Source: an uncultured Gammaproteobacteria bacterium
GTDB lineage: Bacteria > Pseudomonadota > Gammaproteobacteria > Pseudomonadales > Azotimanducaceae
Direction of reading: 5' to 3'
DNA: 13,253 nucleotides
Assembly (NCBI GenBank): GCA_913043075.1
Contig: CAJWLI010000018.1
Coordinates: 1 to 13,253 of the forward strand
Position 1 is the stretch's first letter, and every line of letters starts with the position of its first letter. This document shows, in pieces, positions 1-6,367 of this stretch. The position numbers and the translations under genes are program-made. Below the pieces are notes generated by a model. The model was given only the letters and a program-made list of their open reading frames with translations, searched no databases and was not told the DNA's origin.

Positions 1-307
1 CTGTGATATTTTGCAGATTGAGCGCTGCTGTTATAGCCCGGGGAGGCCCTACAACTGCTGTTTATTCGGTTGGTTACCGCACGTATTCATAAAAAGCTAA
101 TTTGAAAAACCTTAATCAAACGATTTAAAAATAGCAGCGGGAAAGCTTTGGAAGCCCGTATTTGCTTGTGTCCTCGAATTATAAAAGAGTAAAAAATACT
201 GTTAAATCAAAGGCTAAGAAGAACCCACATGAGCTTTCGCATCTACCTATGAACCCAATTTGCAATAGTTCGCATCAACACTTTCTTTCCTGTGGGAGAT
301 GCCAGCG
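1..307. other. Non-coding left edge, no gene recognised
   Basis: This AT-rich stretch lies downstream of the minus-strand phosphoesterase. A plus-strand frame is open from base 2 to a TAA at 98-100, but its cysteine-rich translation resembles no family I know, so I do not call it. The only structure I see is a pair of repeated words (GAACCCA followed by TTCGCATC, at 221-243 and 251-276). I see no clear terminator for the phosphoesterase. Confidence 0.6.
221..276. repeat. Imperfect tandem pair of GAACCCA...TTCGCATC
   Basis: GAACCCA occurs at 221-227 and 251-257, and TTCGCATC at 236-243 and 269-276. The two units have the same order and orientation, but the spacer is 8 nt in the first and 11 nt in the second. 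This could be a decayed tandem duplication or a double binding site; no function is assigned. Confidence 0.5.
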
Positions 308-1144
308 TCAGGCGACTCGTTGATCCGGAAAGGATTCTTTCTCTCGCTCGAGCATGGCCTTCATCTCCAACCAGTTTATGAGAAACAGCTGACCCGTTTC
401 ATCTTCCACCAGTGCGGTACAGTGTTCTACCCAGTCACCCGTGTTGAGATACTGCACTTCGCCATGGTCATCTTTGTTTGGATGATGAATGTGCCCACAG
501 ACAATACCGTCAAAGCCGCGCTCCAGGCTTAATCTGGCCGCCGCACTCTCAAAACGCTCGATATATTTAACGGCCACTTTGAACTTGTATTTGATGAACG
601 CCGCAAACGACCAGTAGGAGCTTCCAAATAACCTGCGTACATAGAGGTAGTACCGACTCATTACCATTATCATGGAGTACAGCTTGTCACCCAAATGCAC
701 CAGCCAATCCATACTCCTGACAACTTCATCAAGGCAATCACCGTGAATTACCAGAAGACGTTGCCCTTGTGCGGTTACATGGACATCTTCGTCTTTCAGT
801 TCGACACCATTGAAGTGGTTGCCAACATAGTTCCTGAGGGCAGCATCATGATTTCCTGGGATATAAACGACACGCGTGCCTCTCTTGGCCTTCCGAAAGA
901 CGAGATTGATCAGCTCACTGTTCTCCTTCGGCCAGTAAACAGCTTTCGTGAGCTTCTGCATGTCTATGATGTCACCCACAAGATAGAGGGACTCGCATTC
1001 GGTACTCTCGAGGAAGTCGAGTAACAGGTTGCTCTGGCAGTCCAAGGTTCCAAGGTGTACATCAGAAATAAAAATACTACGGTACTTTACAGGTTCAAGC
1101 ATCAACGTATCCAAAGTCGAGAGAATTGCACTATTTTCATTCAC
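308..1144 (-). CDS. LpxH/COG2908-like calcineurin-type metallophosphoesterase
   Basis: Predicted metal-dependent phosphohydrolase of the family annotated as UDP-2,3-diacylglucosamine diphosphatase-like. The dinuclear metal motifs are complete and in order: D28-x-H30 (SDVHLG), GD at 57-58 (VGDIID), GNHD at 97-100, H134-G-D, and GHIHHP with H218 and H220. The chain is 278 residues, longer than canonical LpxH (about 240), and fits the widespread LpxH-like paralogue group. The exact substrate is therefore uncertain: a lipid A precursor or another membrane pyrophosphate. The annotated start is GTG with no convincing Shine-Dalgarno. An internal ATG at residue 15 (1102-1100), just before the conserved domain and with GGA upstream, is a plausible alternative. 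The gene follows diacylglycerol kinase after 39 nt on the same strand, which suggests an operon for membrane lipid or lipid A metabolism. Confidence 0.9.
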   Translation of the reverse strand: MNENSAILSTLDTLMLEPVKYRSIFISDVHLGTLDCQSNLLLDFLESTECESLYLVGDIIDMQKLTKAVYWPKENSELINLVFRKAKRGTRVVYIPGNHDAALRNYVGNHFNGVELKDEDVHVTAQGQRLLVIHGDCLDEVVRSMDWLVHLGDKLYSMIMVMSRYYLYVRRLFGSSYWSFAAFIKYKFKVAVKYIERFESAAARLSLERGFDGIVCGHIHHPNKDDHGEVQYLNTGDWVEHCTALVEDETGQLFLINWLEMKAMLEREKESFPDQRVA

Positions 1145-1183
1145 AAAGTATGAAGGCTTGATGAAGCGGGGTTAAATTTCGTT

Positions 1184-1597
1184 TTAAAAAATCCAAACCT
1201 GACCCCATCGGTTGAAGTATCCCACTATTACTGTCGCCCAAACGCTGCCGGCGATCAACAAGGCCATCATTGTCGCTGCGGAACCATAGTCTTTGGCAAG
1301 CTCTGACTTTGGGTGGTGTTCCATGCCGATGCGATCAACTGCTGCCTCGATTGCTGAATTCAGTAGCTCGACAACCAGAACGAATACCGAAACTGCCATT
1401 AGTAAAACGAATTCCTTCGGGGACGGTGAAATTATCAGCCCAACTGGAATCATACAAACCAGCAGGGCAAGCTCCTGGCGAAAAGCGGACTCATACATAA
1501 ACGCACTTTTCAGACCCTGCATCGAAAATCGCGTGGCATTGATCAGGTGACGAATTCCGGTATTGCTACTTTTATCAAAATAACTTTTTTTTGCCAT
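1184..1597 (-). CDS. dgkA: Diacylglycerol kinase, DgkA family
   Basis: Small integral inner-membrane kinase that phosphorylates diacylglycerol to phosphatidic acid, recycling diacylglycerol released when periplasmic glycans or lipid A are decorated. The 137-residue chain carries the family signature ELLNSAIEAAVD at 77-88 (catalytic Glu at 77), the FRQE motif with E42, and AKDYGSAA at 101-108. Three hydrophobic stretches are visible (about 43-58, 62-80 and 108-127), as expected for the trimeric enzyme. The length is slightly above the E. coli protein because of an N-terminal extension rich in Lys and Ser. The ATG start has GGA about 10 nt upstream. The gene is followed 39 nt later by the metallophosphoesterase on the same strand, so the two are probably co-transcribed. 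Confidence 0.95.
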   Translation of the reverse strand: MAKKSYFDKSSNTGIRHLINATRFSMQGLKSAFMYESAFRQELALLVCMIPVGLIISPSPKEFVLLMAVSVFVLVVELLNSAIEAAVDRIGMEHHPKSELAKDYGSAATMMALLIAGSVWATVIVGYFNRWGQVWIF

Positions 1598-1659
1598 CGT
1601 CTATCCAAAGTTGGGAAATCGGCGCGAAAACCCAGGCAGCGAAAAAATGGTGGAGCCGC

Positions 1660-1677
1660 CTTCTTTGGGAAAAGAAG
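1660..1677 (-). other. Perfect 7-bp hairpin in dgkA leader
   Basis: CTTCTTT (1660-1666) and AAAGAAG (1671-1677) are perfect complements around a GGGA loop (TCCC on the minus strand). It lies about 63 nt upstream of the dgkA start and has no T-tract after it on the minus strand, so it is not an obvious terminator. It could be a leader structure or chance. Confidence 0.35.
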
Positions 1678-1840
1678 ACTAACGCGCCTTTGTCAAGCGT
1701 TGTAAAATATTAGGTAAAGAATTGGAGAATCCTCACGCTTTCACAAACAATTCGTCTACCTGGTCCTTGGGTGTCTGGAATGAGTTCTGGAGAAAACTGG
1801 CGAATCCTCCCTTCAACATCTGAGATTGGGGTGGTGAGAA

Positions 1841-1942
1841 TCACAAAAGTTGAACAAATGTGGTGAAGAAACCAACCGAAACCACGCAGGATATTAATAC
1901 TGATATGAAGGTGGTGTGAAGAATTTTAGTTTTAGAACGCAT
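1841..1942 (-). CDS. Candidate 33-residue single-pass membrane peptide
   Basis: This short ORF starts with ATG at 1942-1940 and ends with TGA at 1843-1841. It is preceded by a strong purine-rich Shine-Dalgarno (AAGGGGG, 1953-1947). The peptide begins with the basic stretch MRSKTK, followed by an almost entirely hydrophobic segment (about residues 7-33: ILHTTFISVLIS, then CVVSVGFFTTFVQLL). That is the layout of a single transmembrane helix with the N-terminus in the cytoplasm. I recognise no known small-protein family. It lies 243 nt upstream of dgkA on the same strand, so it might be expressed independently or share a long leader. The evidence for coding is the ribosome site plus the composition; homology could not be tested. 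Confidence 0.5.
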   Translation of the reverse strand: MRSKTKILHTTFISVLISCVVSVGFFTTFVQLL

Positions 1943-2114
1943 GACGCCCCCTTGTTTAAAAGCGCGCAGTGTATGTAAGTGGTATTAAAGAACGATAAAC
2001 TCGCTTAGTGTTTCGTTAAAGATTCTATGAAGTTCTCCTAATAGGCGCGACCGTAAAAGATGGGAGCTAAAAAGACATACTTAAAAAGTCCGGAAATGAA
2101 ACCAAGAGAGCCAA

Positions 2115-2143
2115 TTCACATTTATTTTTTCTTTATCTTTTAT
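2115..2143 (+). promoter_or_regulatory. Candidate sigma70-type promoter for the 2192 gene
   Basis: TTCACA at 2115-2120 (5 of 6 to the -35 consensus) is followed after 17 nt by TTTTAT at 2138-2143 (4 of 6 to the -10). The region is very AT-rich, so a chance match is possible. Confidence 0.25.
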
Positions 2144-2191
2144 TTAACTTAACGTGTTGAACTGGATCTCGATACGCTTGGAGAAAAAAAC

Positions 2192-2614
2192 ATGAAACTT
2201 ATCCCAATCATTATCGCCCTCATTTATGGCGTACTGTCAAGCCAGGCCCTTGCAGACGAGTGCGATGGTGTCCCGTCAATCCTGAGAATTTCGAATTATC
2301 TGCCCGGCGGTTCTGAACAAGGGCTTCGAGACGCATCACAAGCTCACGAGGACTGGTACCGCAAAAACGGGGTCGATGCTAACGACCAATTCGTCATCCC
2401 CATACTCGACGTTGATCCACAGACCGATGAGATAACTAAAAACAAAGATAGGGTGGCTACACTCCATGTCAATTCGCCAGCTAGCATTGCCAGTCGCGAA
2501 AACCAAGACGATGCAAGCTGGAAAGCCTTTTTGAAGATGTATGCTGCTAACACCGATGTTCAGGAAACAATTTTTTTGTGCCTACCTCAGGGGCTCTTGA
2601 GAGATCAGGATTAG
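2192..2614 (+). CDS. Small secreted protein of unknown function
   Basis: A 140-residue exported protein that I do not assign to a family. The N-terminus is a clear Sec signal peptide: K2, a hydrophobic core at about 3-15, then SSQALA with cleavage expected after A21. The mature part is acidic and has only two cysteines, C24 near its start and C130 near its end, which could form a disulfide in the periplasm. The central part (residues about 45-100) has Trp/Tyr and mixed charged residues consistent with a small alpha/beta fold. A dimeric alpha-beta barrel-like domain is one guess without motif support. The ATG is preceded by GGAG at an 8-nt spacing (2180s), so the start is well supported. The gene stands alone: dgkA is divergent upstream, and the acyltransferase starts 342 nt downstream. 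Confidence 0.8.
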   Translation: MKLIPIIIALIYGVLSSQALADECDGVPSILRISNYLPGGSEQGLRDASQAHEDWYRKNGVDANDQFVIPILDVDPQTDEITKNKDRVATLHVNSPASIASRENQDDASWKAFLKMYAANTDVQETIFLCLPQGLLRDQD

Positions 2615-2956
2615 TAGTGTGTTGAGCTAACATAAATTTTTAGGTTGGATCTAAAGACTGCTCAGATTCCTTTAGGATCTAAAAGGTCAACTGTAAAGAA
2701 GGAGCGGACTAAAATTTTCCTATTTTTAACCGGCTCTTCATGAGCAATTCATATTCACACTGCATCTTAGGATCGTGACAAAGTTTTTCGGAAACGCTTG
2801 GGGTCAAGACGTAAACGCATCAGATGGGGTTTGCTAAAGCGATAAAGTTCGCAGTTAATGAATTACTCTGTCTCCTGCACCAAAGATTGTCTTCACCCAC
2901 GAACAATTTTGAGGACAAATAATGCGTATAAACTTTCAACAGATAGGATCAGTTGA
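2615..2956. other. Intergenic region before the acyltransferase gene
   Basis: These 342 nt contain a direct repeat of GGATCTAAA (2647-2655 and 2675-2683) whose copies can also fold into an imperfect GATCTAAA/TTTA(G)GATC stem. They also contain a short GCTC-TTCAT-GAGC inverted repeat near 2732-2744. At the right end a 13-codon leader ORF (2922-2963) runs into the acyltransferase start. No strong terminator or convincing promoter is visible. Confidence 0.5.
2647..2683. repeat. Direct repeat GGATCTAAA x2
   Basis: Two identical 9-nt copies 28 nt apart, downstream of the secreted-protein gene. They could be operator half-sites or the arms of an imperfect stem-loop; there is no T-tract. Function unknown. 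Confidence 0.35.
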
Positions 2957-2963
2957 GTGTTAG
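2922..2963 (+). CDS. Possible 13-codon leader peptide overlapping the acyltransferase start
   Basis: ATG at 2922 has a good Shine-Dalgarno (GAGGAC at 2911-2916) and reads MRINFQQIGSVEC before TAG at 2961-2963. Its last codons overlap the GTG start of the acyltransferase (2957) in another frame, the typical geometry of translational coupling. It could also be the true N-terminus of the acyltransferase separated from the body by a frameshift or a sequencing error, or simply chance. Confidence 0.35.
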   Translation: MRINFQQIGSVEC

Positions 2964-3847
2964 ACTCTGAAACTGGAACTAGCACCATCGAGCGCACTAT
3001 TGATCCTCAGTTTGACGCTTATCTGCGCGAACCACCAAGAATAAGCTACACTGACCCCGATGATCCATGGTTGGTGAGACGACTTGTCTCTTCGCTAGAG
3101 CTACTTTTGGGCCGTAATAAGATTGAAAAAACTTATGCCCGGCTGAAAGAATCCCCTTTCACCATTGTAGACTTCTTCAGTAACGCACTTCGCGAAGCTG
3201 AGATCGACGTGGCCCTAGACAAAAACAAACTTGCGGAGATCCCAAGAAGCGGCCCGCTTTTATTCGTCGCCAACCACCCCTTTGGGGTTGTCGACGGCAT
3301 GGTGCTTTGCAATATTGCTGCTATGGTTCGCGGTGACCTGCGCATTATGCTGAACTCTATACTTTGCCAAGACCGGCAGCTCGCTCCCTATTTTCTGCCG
3401 ATTGACTTTAGCCAAAATAAATCCGCAACCAAAACGAATATTCGCTCGAAACAGTTGGCATTAGAATACCTCGGACAGGACATTCCGGTACTTATATTTC
3501 CCTCAGGGATGGTGTCAACTGCCGATAAATTCGGCTTTGGCAAAGTAAAGGATGCTCCCTGGACAACTTTCGCGGCGAAGATTATTCGAGATGCGGAAGC
3601 CACGGTGGTGCCTATTCATTTCCATGGCCAAAATAGTAGAGTTTTTCATATCGCCTCTCACATCGCTGAACCGCTGCGCATGGCTTTGCTTGTGAGCGAG
3701 GCTCTGAAAAAATTTGGTACGCGGGTGCAGGTCCAGATCGGGAGTCCATTACCCTACTCGCAGCTCAGCAAGTATACGAGTCGGCAAGCCCTCACCAGCC
3801 ACCTTTACTCTATTGTGCATCAGCTAGGCCAGGAAGCTAAACACTAG
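2957..3847 (+). CDS. PlsC-type lysophospholipid acyltransferase
   Basis: Membrane-associated acyltransferase expected to move an acyl chain onto a lysophospholipid or a lyso-ornithine-type lipid. The 296-residue chain has the PlsC/LPLAT blocks: NHPFGVVDG at 106-114, with catalytic H107 and D113 spaced as H-x5-D rather than the classical H-x4-D; FPSG at 181-184, replacing the usual FPEG; and VVPIHFHGQNS at 217-227. The H-x5-D and FPSG/FPAG-like forms are typical, from memory, of the OlsA/'putative hemolysin' acyltransferase branch. That branch is a better fit than PlsC itself. The N-terminal 90 residues are variable, with a YTDPDDPWL segment at 31-39. The start is GTG with AGGA at 2945-2948, 8 nt upstream. 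A 13-codon ORF overlaps the start. No GNAT partner (OlsB-like) lies in the window. Confidence 0.88.
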   Translation: MLDSETGTSTIERTIDPQFDAYLREPPRISYTDPDDPWLVRRLVSSLELLLGRNKIEKTYARLKESPFTIVDFFSNALREAEIDVALDKNKLAEIPRSGPLLFVANHPFGVVDGMVLCNIAAMVRGDLRIMLNSILCQDRQLAPYFLPIDFSQNKSATKTNIRSKQLALEYLGQDIPVLIFPSGMVSTADKFGFGKVKDAPWTTFAAKIIRDAEATVVPIHFHGQNSRVFHIASHIAEPLRMALLVSEALKKFGTRVQVQIGSPLPYSQLSKYTSRQALTSHLYSIVHQLGQEAKH

Positions 3848-3860
3848 CCCGCAGAGGCTA
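3845..3860 (+). terminator. Weak stem-loop at the acyltransferase stop
   Basis: TAGCC (3845-3849) and GGCTA (3856-3860) form a 5-bp stem over a 6-nt loop starting at the stop codon, and GTTT follows shortly after. It is short and has a poor T-tract, so a terminator role is doubtful. Confidence 0.2.
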
Positions 3861-4050
3861 CTCCGTTTAAACCAGTCAAAATATAAGAGAAGATGTAAAT
3901 CTAAACTGTTGCTACCTGATCGAGTTTTTGAATTTACACTACCGACGTCCCTAACTCACTCGAGCGAGGATTTTGCGAACACAAGCTGGCATATCCTCAA
4001 AAGCTTGTCCTGTTAGGAGGAAAGACGTTAATTTATAATAAACCTCTAAG

Positions 4051-4071
4051 GCTAAGGAATGAATCCTTGGC
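4051..4071 (-). terminator. Stem-loop between convergent genes, possible pyrophosphatase terminator
   Basis: GCTAAGGA (4051-4058) pairs with TCCTTGGC (4064-4071) in an 8-bp stem with one G-T wobble and a 5-nt loop. On the minus strand it is followed by the T-rich GGTTTATTATAAATTAA and lies 53 nt after the pyrophosphatase stop. The T-tract is interrupted, so it may be a weak intrinsic terminator. Confidence 0.35.
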
Positions 4072-4123
4072 TCAGTTGGCGAGAAACCATTTATCACTCA
4101 GCGCGTCACCCTACTGCCACAGT

Positions 4124-4789
4124 TCAAATTCTCTGTCTTTTAAATTCCAGAATAGATTTGTCTAGAATTTTCATAGCATCGGAAACAGAACCATATCCGT
4201 CTATCTTGATCTTACCAAGGCCTTTATAACTCTCGAACCATGTTTTAATAATGCTCAAAGATCCAGGAAACTGTTCTTTTAGTTCTTCAAGATTGTTTAC
4301 CTTGTATAGCGGAGAGCCGTTTTGAATCATCAACAACTTATCGTCTATCTCGCCACCGTCTAGCATTCTCAGAGTACCTATTATTTTTCCTTTTACAATT
4401 TTGCCCCTCTCAATGTAAGCGCCTAATAAAATTACATCTAAGGGGTCGCCATCACCGCCTAAATCTTTGGATAGTAATGTCTTCGGAATCATCCCGTAAC
4501 TTGTAGGATAACTTAAATATTCAACAATTCTCGGTTTACCCTTTTTAAATTCCCACTCAATATCACCAGTTTTTTTGGAAACTTCCCACTTCTCGTTTGT
4601 CCCGGCAGGTATTTCAACAACTACGTTTACTGTTCCATCTGAGTTAATTGGTTCAATACCCTTTAGGTAATTCAAACCTGAAGACAATCTGTATTCTGAT
4701 TTATACTGAATCTTAATATCGTCGTACCGATCTGCCGCGGCATTTGAAGTGCCTAACATGATGGTAAATAAAGTCAGTATAGGCTTCAT
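4124..4789 (-). CDS. Exported family I inorganic pyrophosphatase
   Basis: Hydrolyses pyrophosphate to two phosphates. The family signature DGDPLD is at 113-118, and aligning by eye with E. coli and yeast enzymes recovers the whole active site: E59, K67, E69, R87, Y98, D113, D115, D118, D144, D149, K151, Y188 and K189. Several segments (KKGKPR, the LDGGEIDDK block, FPGSLSIIKTWFESYKG) resemble the longer eukaryotic-type enzymes more than E. coli Ppa. Residues 1-19 look like a Sec signal peptide (MKPILTLFTIMLGTSNAAA, then D20), so the enzyme probably works in the periplasm, unlike housekeeping Ppa. The start is well set by AAGGAG at 4804-4799, 9 nt upstream. A hand count over six 60-nt lines gives about 35% GC, against about 45-60% in lines sampled from neighbours, which suggests horizontal acquisition. 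It lies 406 nt downstream of the phytase on the same strand. Confidence 0.92.
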   Translation of the reverse strand: MKPILTLFTIMLGTSNAAADRYDDIKIQYKSEYRLSSGLNYLKGIEPINSDGTVNVVVEIPAGTNEKWEVSKKTGDIEWEFKKGKPRIVEYLSYPTSYGMIPKTLLSKDLGGDGDPLDVILLGAYIERGKIVKGKIIGTLRMLDGGEIDDKLLMIQNGSPLYKVNNLEELKEQFPGSLSIIKTWFESYKGLGKIKIDGYGSVSDAMKILDKSILEFKRQRI

Positions 4790-5195
4790 AATTTAGAACT
4801 CCTTAGTTGGGCGTCTTAAAACCAGGCTGTGATGATGAATCTTTCGTATTTTGTGATCTATGAGTGTATCTCTTCCATCTTCACCCATTAAAAGAATGTA
4901 AATCTTATTCAGAAAACGCCCAAAACTAAACTTTCGGTTGATAGTAAACCTAGCGGATTACGGTGGCGCGCATTTGAACAATAATTAAAAACTCAGGGTT
5001 TTCCCAAACTTTACCTATTTGGCACAAATCTAAGCAAGCTCAAGCAAAGGGTTTGCAATCCCCCGCCCACTAAAGGTTTTGCCACTTGGTTAGTTGAAGA
5101 TCTGAGGAGTATGGAGAGTTGGGTTGCGTCAATTAAATAAAATAGCCTTCGGAGGTTACTCATATCTCGGACGTAATGCCTAAGTTAGAGGATCA
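4790..5195. other. Gap between phytase and pyrophosphatase genes
   Basis: These 406 nt, non-coding as far as I can tell, should carry the pyrophosphatase promoter on the minus strand; the best match I see is weak. A plus-strand frame is open for 52 codons (4985-5140) but has only one late ATG and no recognisable product. No clear Pho box was found by eye. Confidence 0.5.
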
Positions 5196-6227
5196 CTACT
5201 TTCTCCGCAACAAATCATCAATGTCTCGCCAATCTATCACTTTAAAGTTTTGGTTCTCTAAGGGTCCGGTATTGAATCCGTCTTGTACTACGAGTAATCC
5301 CAATGGAAAACCGGGCGTGTTCCTCCCGCTTGCAGCTAAACCATCTGTATCGGAAACGCCATCAATTATTCCGTCCTCTGAAGACTTTACAGCAAACTTC
5401 AATCTGTAATTCAGCGTGGGTATTTCAAATATGACGAATGTACTGTCACCCTGAGATGATACTACAAGCAACTCAGACTGATCCCTATCGTAAATCGTAA
5501 GTCCTTCAATATCGAAATTGAGTGACGCATGGGTAAGTAATTTAAGATGAGCGAGGTTTGGGCCATTGACGTCGAATACATGAATACCCTTTTCCTCTTC
5601 ACCCACAAACAGCATATTGCGAGTCGGACTGATGACGCACCCTTCTGTTTGAGAATCAAATTTCCAGACATCCTCTTCCCGCTCATCTACCAAAGCACCC
5701 AGCTCCGAAAATGCCCTGTATTGTAGGCGACCACTTTTATCTCCCGCATAAACATGAACAAGTCCGTCATGCAGGAATGCACACACGCCGTAAGGATCGG
5801 AAAATGGGAGTGGATAAGAAGCTATCATAGATACCTTTTTGTCCCTGCCTAACTGAAGAACGTCTATTGTCCCTGTAGTTCTATTGGTGGCAAATGCTAA
5901 CGAACCAGCTAAATCTACGTTATTTACTCTCCCGATCGCCAGAAACTGCCGTAAATCACCAGTCATGCTGTAAACGTTCAAACCCGATTTTTTATCGGTT
6001 CCCAAAATCAATATGTCCTCATCGGGTGTATGCCAAATCGCGGGGTCGTCCGCTGCATCACCAGTGCTTGACACTGGTGTTGTCTCTCGTGCGGGCGACA
6101 CAGCCGGCATTGAATTTGGGTGAGTCATCTGCTGTCTTTCGCGAGACTTTTCATCCGCAACTTTGAGATCACAGCCATAAATAAACGATAGTGTTAATAG
6201 AGCTAGAACAAAACAGCGTATTATCAT
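5196..6227 (-). CDS. Beta-propeller phytase (3-phytase), lipoprotein signal
   Basis: Calcium-dependent phosphatase that removes phosphate from phytate (PF02333-type six-bladed propeller). The family motifs are present in order: DAADDPAIW at 57-65, GTDKKSGL at 76-83, RVNNVDL at 100-106, ATNR with R116, DPYGV with Y146, QTEG with E195, GEEEKGI at 209-215, DIEGLTIY at 239-246, SSQGDS at 257-262, DGVSDTDG at 289-296 and VVQDG at 313-317. These cover the calcium- and phosphate-binding residues of the Bacillus enzyme as I recall them. Residues 1-19 form a lipoprotein signal ending IYGC (C19), with Asp at +2. I prefer ATG 6227, with GGGAA 8 nt upstream (6240-6236), over the adjacent TTG at 6230. The 343-residue length is normal for the single-domain form. 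The TonB-dependent receptor is the gene just upstream, pointing to coordinated organophosphate use. Confidence 0.93.
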   Translation of the reverse strand: MIIRCFVLALLTLSFIYGCDLKVADEKSRERQQMTHPNSMPAVSPARETTPVSSTGDAADDPAIWHTPDEDILILGTDKKSGLNVYSMTGDLRQFLAIGRVNNVDLAGSLAFATNRTTGTIDVLQLGRDKKVSMIASYPLPFSDPYGVCAFLHDGLVHVYAGDKSGRLQYRAFSELGALVDEREEDVWKFDSQTEGCVISPTRNMLFVGEEEKGIHVFDVNGPNLAHLKLLTHASLNFDIEGLTIYDRDQSELLVVSSQGDSTFVIFEIPTLNYRLKFAVKSSEDGIIDGVSDTDGLAASGRNTPGFPLGLLVVQDGFNTGPLENQNFKVIDWRDIDDLLRRK

Positions 6228-6312
6228 CAATTCAATTCCCGAATATTCAAATGCTTCTATTTAGAGACCGGTGCTTACTTTTCAGGATACGCCGTTGCAA
6301 GACGGAACCTAT

Positions 6313-6318
6313 ATTATA
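6313..6318 (-). promoter_or_regulatory. Perfect -10 hexamer upstream of the phytase
   Basis: TATAAT occurs on the minus strand (6318 to 6313), 86 nt before the phytase ATG. The sequence 16-17 nt further upstream is a poor -35 and overlaps the 6322-6347 hairpin. It may allow phytase expression separate from the receptor, but it could be chance in an AT-rich gap. Confidence 0.25.
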
Positions 6319-6321
6319 AAC

Positions 6322-6347
6322 GAAGGCCTTTTTAGCGAGAGACCTTC
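6322..6347 (-). terminator. Stem-loop between receptor and phytase
   Basis: On the minus strand GAAGGTC and GGCCTTC can form a 7-bp stem with one T-G wobble over a 12-nt loop, 21 nt after the receptor stop. Only GTTTATAAT follows, so it may be a weak terminator or attenuator that lowers read-through from the receptor into the phytase. Confidence 0.35.
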
Positions 6348-6367
6348 ATCTATAATTTTTTAAAAAA

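Larger units (their letters stand above)
1598..2191. other. Intergenic region between divergent dgkA and secreted-protein gene
   Basis: These 594 nt hold a small minus-strand ORF (1841-1942, listed separately), a perfect 7-bp hairpin CTTCTTT-GGGA-AAAGAAG at 1660-1677 in the presumed dgkA leader, and a perfect minus-strand -35-like TTGACA at 1696-1691 whose -10 (TTTTCC) is poor. The word GAATCCTC occurs twice, near 1725 and 1802. Upstream of the plus-strand gene there is a candidate promoter at 2115-2143. I see nothing else. Confidence 0.5.

Noticed and set aside
2..100. Plus-strand open frame at the left edge, possible 3' end of a gene
   Set aside because: Only 32 codons, cysteine-rich odd composition and no family resemblance.
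695..1024. 109-residue plus-strand frame inside the phosphoesterase gene
   Set aside because: It is antisense to a gene with complete catalytic motifs and has no motif of its own.
4985..5140. Plus-strand 52-codon open frame between phytase and pyrophosphatase, ending in MESWVASIK
   Set aside because: It has no start codon until nine codons before the stop and resembles no transposase or integrase tail that I know.
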